From NCBI GenBank assembly GCA_031278935.1, contig JAITJK010000021.1, positions 1 through 5,069 on the forward strand: a stretch of 5,069 bases of DNA, given 5' to 3'. Both the position numbers and the translations under genes were made by a program. The notes beneath the pieces are model-generated. The model saw only the letters and a program-made list of their open reading frames with translations, had not been told where the DNA came from and did not search any database. Within the stretch, counting starts at the first letter, position 1. Every line of letters begins with the position of its first letter. This document shows positions 1 through 5,069 of this stretch, in pieces. This DNA is from Spirochaetaceae bacterium. GTDB taxonomy: Bacteria > Spirochaetota > Spirochaetia > Treponematales > Breznakiellaceae.

Positions 1-117
1 AGAATTGAAATGCTCATGGTTGTTGACGGGAAAACCCACAAAGTGCGCATGACATGGAAACTCATTGACGCGAACACTTTGCGGTTGGACGGGCAAAACT
101 ACCGGAAAACGGACTAA
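1..117 (+). CDS. C-terminal end of an unidentified protein (5' end outside the window)
   Basis: The reading frame is open from the first base and ends at a TAA at 115-117, giving the last 38 residues of a protein that starts to the left of the window. The peptide includes MLMVVDGKTHKVRMTW and ends in LRLDGQNYRKTD. It alternates hydrophobic and polar residues, as in the closing beta strands of a small beta-barrel or lipoprotein-type domain. I do not recognise the family, and the fragment is too short to assign a function. It is convergent with the flcA-like gene and separated from it by about 750 bp. The same bases are also open on the minus strand, but that translation is poor in charged residues and looks less like a protein, so I prefer the + strand. 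No clear terminator follows directly. Confidence 0.55.
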   Translation, partial: RIEMLMVVDGKTHKVRMTWKLIDANTLRLDGQNYRKTD

Positions 118-265
118 CAGGGCACGGGAACGGGGGTCTTTGTCCATTGATATAAAAAATCGAGGGCGTATAAAAAACGGGACGGTGGGATAAAAATTTC
201 CGGAAAAACAAGTCATTAAAACCATGGGGAATAATTGTAGAGAAGGTTGAAACACCGTCATCATT

Positions 266-284
266 GACCGCTTAATAGGCGGTC
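266..284. repeat. Short inverted repeat (6-bp stem, 7-nt loop)
   Basis: GACCGC at 266-271 pairs perfectly with GCGGTC at 279-284 around the loop TTAATAG. It sits one base before the larger palindrome at 286-321, so the two form tandem hairpins in either transcript. No U-run follows on either strand, so a plain intrinsic terminator is not well supported. Confidence 0.45.
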
Positions 285-285
285 T

Positions 286-321
286 CCGCAAGGCAATTTC
301 GGTACCGAACTTGCCTTGCGG
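286..321. repeat. 36-bp near-perfect palindrome
   Basis: CCGCAAGGCAA at 286-296 is the exact reverse complement of TTGCCTTGCGG at 311-321. The interior 298-309 is itself the perfect palindrome TTCGGTACCGAA. Only the pair 297/310 (T opposite C) is mismatched, so 34 of 36 bases are symmetric. As RNA it would fold into a long stem with one internal mismatch. On the + strand it is followed by GTTCTTTGAG, a poor U-tract. It could be a terminator for the gene ending at 117 (about 170 bp away), a REP-like dispersed element, or a protein-binding site; the sequence does not decide. Confidence 0.6.
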
Positions 322-868
322 TTCTTTGAGCGGTTTCTCAGGCGAACCAGGGCAGGTTGTCCACGCTTCCTCGTCCGGCGATGGCCGTGAGTAAGCGACT
401 TTACCCGCAGTTTGAACGATGTCGGGATACCAGGGCGTGATGAAGTCTCCTGTTGCAAGGCGGCGAAGCATATACGGCCTGCCTGTTGGCCTGTTATGCG
501 AAATATTTTAGCCTGTCATCAAAAGTATATTGTCCTATGGGGAATGGGGAAAGCTTGTCTTCAACCTATAAATTTACTGAAGATGATGTTAATAAGGTGT
601 AGAGGTGTACATCCATCCTCCTCCATCCTGCGCATGTGCTTAAGCTAACGTTCCTTCGATGAAGAAGAAACCACCTCCGTCAAAAGCGAGGAACGAAGCG
701 ATAGAGCACACCAGGCGAATATCCCACAATACGACTCTGCGCCGGCACCTGCAATGAACGTAGCGGGGTTGAACAGGCGAGGCGAACCGCAAGCTGCCTC
801 CCAACGCAATAAACGGAGACGATCCGTTCCCCTAACCACGCTGCTCCTCACCACACCTGCGGCAGGGG

Positions 869-3800
869 TTAAAAAAGGCCGTCGGAAAGGCGAAAACTTT
901 GAGGGGCAAGGGTTTCCCAGGGAGAGGGCTCCAATACGTCTTTGTCTATCTGGATGTATATCTGCGGCTCATAATCCGGTTCGGGATGCAGGCTGTTACG
1001 GGAGTTGAGGAACGCCAAATTGAGCCCCGGAGTGGATAGTTCTCCCGCGCCGGAACGAACCATGGTTTCAGGGTTTCGGGTAAGCGTATCCCAGGCCCGG
1101 GCAGACTCGGAATACAGGCCCAGGGCTTGAGAACGATACCGGTTGTCCCCAGTCTGTTCGGTCAAGGCGTCGAGGGTTACTCCCAAATTATTCCTGACTA
1201 TCATAAGCCGTTCCGTGAGCTCTAAATGATCGGGTCGTTCGTTGGGAAGCAGCAGAGGAAACCGAAGGCGGTCCGCATCCAAAAGCTCCATCAAACGGCT
1301 GTAATACCCTTGGGCGGTAAAATAATCTCCCCGCATATAGGAGGCGCTTCCCAGGGCATTAAGCAAGCGCCGGTTTAAGGGGATTTCCGAGGAAGCCACG
1401 AAAAACCGCTCCAGCGCCGGGCCCCATTGTCGTTGATGATAGTAGGCATAGCCCATACGGTAATGGACTTCAGGCGGCGCCCAGCCGTTTTCTTCCGATT
1501 GCAGGTAATACTCCAAGGCTCGGCCCATGATCCCTTCCTGGGTGAAGTAGGCCAAGTCCCCGAGGTCCGCATAAAGCTGGCCAAACCGGGGCGAGGAGGT
1601 GAGGATCTGCCGTTTAACTCCGTCTTCAAATAAGCTCACCGCTTTAACCAGGTGTTCTTCGGCGGCAAAGAATTCTTTCTCATTGGTTAATAAGCGAGCA
1701 TAACGCCGCTCCGTATCAATCCGCATATTGAGCCGACGGACCGGCTCCTCCTGGACCGCGTCAAAGGACTGAAGGGCCCGCTCGAGGGTTATCCGTTCAT
1801 CCGCTACATTGTCGAAGTAATTGTAATACCGGGCAAGATGGTAGTGGGGTTCCGGTAAAGCCGGATCCGCCCCCGCAGCTTTCACCAAAATATCCCGAAT
1901 GCCGTCAATGTAGCTTATATACTCATTGGGAACTCCTCGGACTTCTTCGAGCTTCTTATCCAACAAATACCCCCCCAGCTCCGCTAAGGTAGCGGGGGCG
2001 ATTTTGGTCCGAGGATTATCCATGAAGTGGGATTGCAGGGGAAGCACTTCCTTCAAGTTGTCAGTACGGATGAAATACTTCAGCATCCGCTCTACCACCG
2101 GATCAACCCAGCCGTACCGTTCCAGATACCGGGCATAGACGTTTCGGGCATCTTCGTATCGTTCGGGTTCAATGTCTCCCCAGGCCAGGGCGTTATCCCC
2201 CACCGCGAGGAGCCCCTCCTTATCGTCCGCGGCGTAATCCAGGATATTTCTTCGTAAAAGACGGTCCGCCTTAGCGTAATTGCTCAGGTGATTCGTTTCC
2301 ATGGCGGCGTAATCCAGGACCCCTTTCTTGTCCCGAAGATAATACTGTAAGAGTTCATCATATTTTTCTTCAGCAAAGCCATATTGCCGGGCGTCCCTAA
2401 ACCCCTCGGCGTACCGGTAAAACCAGGGTTTTTGCGGTTGAATACGCAGGGCCTCTTTAAATACCTCCTTGGCCTGGCTGTATTCCCCGGCCAGGAGCTC
2501 GGCATATCCCTTCTTGTACACCGAGTTCGCCCGGATGGGGGTATACACAAACCGGTAGGCTAAATACCCGAGAGAGGCCACCACTAAGGCGATCATCAAA
2601 AAAAGCCGCAGTATAGGCAGGAATTTATGGATAAAGATATAGGTGAAACTGGAATGGGCTGCTTCCAGGGCTTCCCCAGTCTTTTTCTGAAAGTTCTTGG
2701 GGATGATGATAATCCGTCCAAGGATTTTCCCCACCAAAGGCGTCATCTCTTTAACCGACGCGCCTTTTACCAGGGATTTTATCAGTTTGGACATCAAGGC
2801 CGGGTCTACCGCTTGCTCGGCGATGGCCTCTTCACAGGCAATACGCAGATTCAAGGGATAGGATTCCAGGGTCTTGTTCAGCGAGGCCAGTTCTTCCTCA
2901 CTCAATTCGATTTCTTCAATATCTTTGGTAGGTTTAATCGCCGCAAGGTCCTCATCAAAGGGCCTGAAAGTCCCAAGGGGAGCGTCGTCTGGGGCTTCTT
3001 CCTGCACCTTATAGGCGTCAAAAGTATCCAGTGGCAGTCCCTCCACCGAGGGCTCTCCCCTTGGCGAGGCGTTTTCGGTCTCTTGGAGAGCAGATTCCTC
3101 TAGGGAAGCGCTTGCCCCTTGTTCCGGTCCCTCTTCTTCGGGAGGGTCCTCCCTCAGGATGTTTTCCAGATCATCAAAAGAAACATCTCCTAAGGACTCT
3201 TCCTCCTCTTCGGTGATTTCTTCTTGGGCCCCGGCATCGGGCGTTTCCGTATCCTCATTGAGGGCGTTTTCTAAATCATCAAAGGAAAAATCCTCTAAAG
3301 GCGGGAGGCCTCCTTCTGCGGTCTCATCTTCGTCATCTAAGTTGTCCTCATTGAGGGCGTTTTCGAGATCATCAAAGGAAAAATCTTCCAAAGGCGGGAG
3401 GTCCCCGCTAGAGAGCGCCGCATCTTCTTCGATATCGGTATCAGGCGTTTCCGTATCCCCATTGAGGGCGTTTTCGAGATCATTAAAAGGAAAGTCCTCA
3501 ACCGGCGGTATAGCATCCGCTTCAGCCGAGGCCGCCGCATCTTCTTCAGCATCGGTATCAGGCGTTTCCATATCCTCATTGAGGGCGTTTTCGAGATCAT
3601 CAAAGGAAAAATCTTCCAAAGGCGGGAGGTCCCCGCTAGAGAGCGCAGTATCTTCTTCAGTATCGGTATCAGGCGTTTCTGCATCCGTATTCAGGACGTT
3701 TCCCTGGTCGTCAAAAGGAAAGTCCTCAACCGGCGGTATAGCATCCGCTTCAGCCAGGGTCGCAGGATATTCTTCGGCGCTGGTATCAGGCGTTTCCGTA

Positions 3801-4210
3801 TCCCCATTGAGGGCGTTTCCGAGGTCATCAAAGGAAAATTCCTCAGGCGGCGGCGTATCCTCTGCTTCAGGGAGAACGTTTTCTTCACCCTCCTCGCCCT
3901 CTTCGGCGGCAGGAGTCTCAGGAATCGGGTCTTGGGGCACATCGGGGCTCCATAAATCGCTAAAATCAAAATCATCCTCCCCATCCCAGTCCGAATCTGC
4001 GGAATCCTCGGCCACTTCGGGGGCGGGGCCCTGCAAAAAATCTTCCACAGGATCCGGTATGGGACCGGTTTCAGCAAAGGCTTTTGGGGCATCGGAATCC
4101 GGCAAGGGAATATCTTCTGGGAGAAGGCCTTGTTCTGCCAGGATGATATCTTCTCTACCGGCGCTGCGAAAGGAGGTTTGAAATGCTTCCAGATCTTCTA
4201 ATGACGGCAT
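869..4210 (-). CDS. flcA: FlcA-like periplasmic flagellar collar protein: acidic N-terminus, one membrane span, TPR solenoid
   Basis: The 1113-residue product has three parts. Residues 1-430 are strongly acidic and low in complexity, with repeated PPLEDFSFDDLENALNED-type units. Residues 430-529 form a helical segment rich in Leu, Lys and Ile. A single span lies at about 530-554 (FLPILRLFLMIALVVASLGY), with Lys residues before it, so the N-terminus should be cytoplasmic and the C-terminus periplasmic. TPR-like helix pairs then run from about 563 to 1050. The clearest are at 563-596 (GYAELLAGEYSQAKEVFKEALRI), 597-630, 631-664, 665-704, 830-864, 876-913, 914-947 and 948-980. The last 60 residues are not TPR. 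In Borrelia burgdorferi, FlcA is a TPR protein needed for the periplasmic flagellar collar and stator assembly; I infer orthology from architecture, not alignment. Alternatively this is another spirochaete TPR scaffold. The ATG at 4210 gives an N-terminus (MPSLEDLEAFQTSF) that looks genuine, although no Shine-Dalgarno precedes it. The gene is divergent from the CBM48-like gene. Confidence 0.65.
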   Translation of the reverse strand: MPSLEDLEAFQTSFRSAGREDIILAEQGLLPEDIPLPDSDAPKAFAETGPIPDPVEDFLQGPAPEVAEDSADSDWDGEDDFDFSDLWSPDVPQDPIPETPAAEEGEEGEENVLPEAEDTPPPEEFSFDDLGNALNGDTETPDTSAEEYPATLAEADAIPPVEDFPFDDQGNVLNTDAETPDTDTEEDTALSSGDLPPLEDFSFDDLENALNEDMETPDTDAEEDAAASAEADAIPPVEDFPFNDLENALNGDTETPDTDIEEDAALSSGDLPPLEDFSFDDLENALNEDNLDDEDETAEGGLPPLEDFSFDDLENALNEDTETPDAGAQEEITEEEEESLGDVSFDDLENILREDPPEEEGPEQGASASLEESALQETENASPRGEPSVEGLPLDTFDAYKVQEEAPDDAPLGTFRPFDEDLAAIKPTKDIEEIELSEEELASLNKTLESYPLNLRIACEEAIAEQAVDPALMSKLIKSLVKGASVKEMTPLVGKILGRIIIIPKNFQKKTGEALEAAHSSFTYIFIHKFLPILRLFLMIALVVASLGYLAYRFVYTPIRANSVYKKGYAELLAGEYSQAKEVFKEALRIQPQKPWFYRYAEGFRDARQYGFAEEKYDELLQYYLRDKKGVLDYAAMETNHLSNYAKADRLLRRNILDYAADDKEGLLAVGDNALAWGDIEPERYEDARNVYARYLERYGWVDPVVERMLKYFIRTDNLKEVLPLQSHFMDNPRTKIAPATLAELGGYLLDKKLEEVRGVPNEYISYIDGIRDILVKAAGADPALPEPHYHLARYYNYFDNVADERITLERALQSFDAVQEEPVRRLNMRIDTERRYARLLTNEKEFFAAEEHLVKAVSLFEDGVKRQILTSSPRFGQLYADLGDLAYFTQEGIMGRALEYYLQSEENGWAPPEVHYRMGYAYYHQRQWGPALERFFVASSEIPLNRRLLNALGSASYMRGDYFTAQGYYSRLMELLDADRLRFPLLLPNERPDHLELTERLMIVRNNLGVTLDALTEQTGDNRYRSQALGLYSESARAWDTLTRNPETMVRSGAGELSTPGLNLAFLNSRNSLHPEPDYEPQIYIQIDKDVLEPSPWETLAPQSFRLSDGLF
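3137..3853 (-). repeat. Seven-copy acidic repeat inside the flcA-like gene (residues about 120-358)
   Basis: Units begin near residues 120, 159, 196, 235, 272 and 303, with a degenerate one near 343. A full unit reads PPLEDFSFDDLENALNED followed by a spacer of the type TETPDTDAEED. The spacing is 31 to 39 residues. The core hydrophobic-acidic peptide F-x-F-D/N-D-L/Q-E/G-N is the most conserved part; the spacers vary and are almost all Glu, Asp, Thr and Pro. Two subtypes alternate: those preceded by AEADAIPPVEDFPF (159, 235) and those preceded by LSSGDLPPLEDFSF (196, 272). That alternation shows a two-unit block was duplicated. Confidence 0.85.
3345..3800. repeat. 228-bp direct tandem duplication (two copies, in frame)
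   Basis: The copies are 3345-3572 and 3573-3800. Bases 3345-3418 and 3573-3646 are identical over 74 nt. Bases 3485-3527 and 3713-3755 are identical over 43 nt, at the same 228-bp offset. The intervening sequence is similar but diverged. Since 228 is 76 codons, the duplication keeps the flcA-like frame. Exact edges are arbitrary because related units continue on both sides. Confidence 0.85.
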
Positions 4211-4252
4211 ATTTAAGATATTGAGCTATCAACCGATAATTGTAAATAGTCT
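4211..4252. promoter_or_regulatory. 42-bp divergent promoter region between the flcA-like and CBM48-like genes
   Basis: Two start codons face away from each other across 42 AT-rich bases, so the two promoters must overlap here or lie inside the opposite gene. On the minus strand a TACAAT (4244 to 4239) could serve as a -10 for the flcA-like gene, but no good -35 sits 16-18 bp upstream of it. On the + strand there is a sigma-28-like match, listed separately. Neither start codon has a recognisable Shine-Dalgarno sequence. Confidence 0.55.
4214..4239 (+). promoter_or_regulatory. Candidate sigma-28 (FliA) flagellar promoter for the CBM48-like gene
   Basis: TAAG at 4214-4217 and ACCGATAA at 4232-4239, 14 bp apart, match the flagellar sigma-28 consensus TAAA-N15-GCCGATAA at 3 of 4 and 7 of 8 positions, with spacing one base short. 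Transcription would start near 4246, about 7 nt before the ATG at 4253, giving an almost leaderless mRNA. The match and position are direct observations; promoter activity is inference. Confidence 0.45.
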
Positions 4253-4996
4253 ATGAAAACGATTATGGTTGCAGGACTCCTTATGCTTATTATCGGCACT
4301 ATTGGGGCGGTAGATACAGAATCTTATGAATTTATTGATCATTTATTAAGCCTCAGTGGTCCGGGACGTCCGGAGATATTTGAAGACGGGGTGATCTTTA
4401 CTGCTCCTTCCTCTTATCGAAGAGTAGGTATTGCCTTTGCCCATGAGGGCTTTGCCCAGGTGTATTGGTTTCGCAAGCTCCTTTTCCCCAAGGATAATCC
4501 AACCTTGGAGGAAGAGAAGAATAAAAAGAAGCCCCCCTACACGGATTCAGGGATATTGTTCTATGTGTATACCGTGCCGGAGCATATCCGGGAACTGGAA
4601 TACCGGCTCGTCATAGACGGTTTGTGGACCACGGATCCGGGAAACCCGGAATCCCGGATGACGCCCTCGGGGCTCACCCATTCGGTGGTGGCTATTCCCA
4701 CAACCAGTGGCAAAGCCCCCTCTACCTTTGACGCCCCTGAGGGGAGCCTCAGTTTCAGCTACACCGCCCCCCCCGGAGAATCAGTCACAGTGGCAGGTAA
4801 TTTTAACGGCTGGGATCCCTTTATGTATACCTTGCAGGAAAAAACCCCGGGCCGGTATTCCCTTACCTTGCCTTTGCCCCCGGGGACCTATCAGTACGTG
4901 TTCTTTCACCGAGGCCAGCGGGTGCTGGATCCCCATAACCCCAACCGGGTGTATACCAAAGATGGTAAAATCGCCTCGGTTGCCCTTATTCCCTAA
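4253..4996 (+). CDS. Exported protein with two tandem E-set modules, the second CBM48/glycogen-binding-like
   Basis: The 247-residue product starts with a probable Sec signal peptide (MKTIMVAGLLMLIIGTIGA, cleavage near residue 19); there is no lipobox Cys. The C-terminal module, about 163-246, has the CBM48/AMPK-beta E-set pattern: VTVAGNFNGWDP at 178-189, then LPLPPGTYQYVFF at 206-218, then a DPHNPNR turn at 226-232. A second, more diverged module at about 45-148 repeats the same ending: LEYRLVIDGLWTTDPGNP at 115-132. CBM48 domains usually bind alpha-glucans in glycogen enzymes or AMPK-beta, but here there is no catalytic domain and the protein is exported. It may bind sugar or simply use the fold for protein contacts. 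The ATG at 4253 is chosen because it supplies Lys2 of the signal peptide; Met5 (4265) would lose it. No Shine-Dalgarno is visible. It is divergent from the flcA-like gene and has a sigma-28-like promoter match. Its true function is unknown to me. Confidence 0.85.
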   Translation: MKTIMVAGLLMLIIGTIGAVDTESYEFIDHLLSLSGPGRPEIFEDGVIFTAPSSYRRVGIAFAHEGFAQVYWFRKLLFPKDNPTLEEEKNKKKPPYTDSGILFYVYTVPEHIRELEYRLVIDGLWTTDPGNPESRMTPSGLTHSVVAIPTTSGKAPSTFDAPEGSLSFSYTAPPGESVTVAGNFNGWDPFMYTLQEKTPGRYSLTLPLPPGTYQYVFFHRGQRVLDPHNPNRVYTKDGKIASVALIP

Positions 4997-5017
4997 ATGT
5001 AGGCAGTATGAAGTGGG

Positions 5018-5037
5018 CCCTTCAATAAAGGGTTTCT
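5018..5037 (+). terminator. Weak candidate intrinsic terminator after the CBM48-like gene
   Basis: CCCTT at 5018-5022 pairs with AAGGG at 5028-5032 around a 5-nt loop, followed by TTTCT. It begins 22 nt after the TAA at 4994-4996. The stem is short and the T-tract is broken, so it would be a weak terminator at best. Bases 5038-5069 show nothing else that I can name. Confidence 0.3.
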
Positions 5038-5069
5038 CGATAGGATAAAGCCTAAGGCAATATAGGGTC

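Larger units (their letters stand above)
118..868. other. Long convergent intergenic region without a supportable gene
   Basis: This spacer lies between two converging 3' ends, so it needs terminators but no promoters, and 750 bp is unusually long for that. It contains A-tracts at about 154-159, 172-177, 192-196 and 204-208. It also has a 6-bp stem hairpin at 266-284, a 36-bp near-palindrome at 286-321, and a small hairpin at 812-828 (stem AACGGA/TCCGTT, loop of 5). The short frames inside (for example minus 645-854 and plus 754-1008) have GTG or late ATG starts, no ribosome binding site and unconvincing composition. One minus-strand frame stays open from 507 to the left edge and is discussed as a finding. 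I see no tRNA, rRNA, tmRNA, SRP or RNase P signature. A decayed mobile element or an unannotated RNA could be here, but nothing identifies one. Confidence 0.6.

Noticed and set aside
151..208. A-tracts spaced about 18-20 bp as phased bent DNA
   Set aside because: The spacing (18, 20, 12 bp) is irregular, and no promoter or origin nearby would explain a functional bend.
244..567. Possible terminal inverted repeats AGGTTGAA (244-251) and TTCAACCT (560-567) bounding a small element
   Set aside because: An 8-bp inverted match is expected by chance in 750 bp. The match does not extend, and no flanking target duplication is visible.
659..757. Short + strand frame of 32 codons starting MKKKPPPSKARNEA
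   Set aside because: Too short, no ribosome binding site, and located in a spacer with no visible promoter.
645..854. Minus-strand 69-residue frame downstream of the flcA-like gene
   Set aside because: GTG start, no ribosome binding site, and no recognisable domain. It remains possible as a repeat-element remnant but cannot be supported.
869..880. T-run on the minus strand at the flcA-like stop codon (GGCCTTTTTTAA) as a terminator
   Set aside because: No convincing stem precedes it: only 3 bp can pair, and the run is part of the coding sequence for the last Leu-Phe residues.
3159..4181. 340-codon + strand open frame, Ser-rich, opposite the acidic repeat region
   Set aside because: It is the antisense shadow of the Asp/Glu/Pro-rich repeat: reversed GAx and CCx codons rarely make stops. 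Its repetitive SSKEKSSKGG composition mirrors the minus-strand repeats, and the minus strand has a coherent domain architecture.

Overview
The window most likely comes from a spirochaete, and a Treponema-like lineage of moderate GC (about 50 % by eye, as in the termite-gut treponemes) fits best. The basis is one very large gene whose product has the architecture I associate with the spirochaete periplasmic flagellar collar protein FlcA: an acidic cytoplasmic N-terminus, a single membrane span and a long periplasmic TPR solenoid. The genus is inferred from this architecture and base composition; no search was possible.

Layout, left to right. Bases 1-117 hold the last 38 codons of a + strand gene of unknown function. 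Bases 118-868 are about 750 bp between two convergent 3' ends. This spacer holds A-tracts, a 6-bp stem hairpin, a 36-bp near-perfect palindrome and an unexplained open minus-strand frame that runs off the left edge, but no gene I can defend. Bases 869-4210 (minus strand) are the 1113-residue FlcA-like protein. Its N-terminal third carries seven copies of an acidic motif around FSFDDLENALN, and at DNA level it contains a 228-bp tandem duplication. Bases 4211-4252 are a 42-bp divergent promoter region. Bases 4253-4996 (+ strand) encode a 247-residue exported protein with two tandem Ig-like/E-set modules; the second is a recognisable CBM48/AMPK-beta-type glycogen-binding domain. Bases 4997-5069 are non-coding with a weak hairpin.

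How the parts may fit together. The most suggestive signal is a match to a flagellar sigma-28 promoter (TAAG-N14-ACCGATAA; consensus TAAA-N15-GCCGATAA) in the divergent spacer. It reads toward the exported CBM48-like gene, not toward the flcA-like gene. If real, it would place an uncharacterised periplasmic E-set protein in the late flagellar regulon, back to back with a collar gene, making it a candidate periplasmic partner of the flagellar apparatus. The promoter match is visible in the sequence; the functional link is inference.
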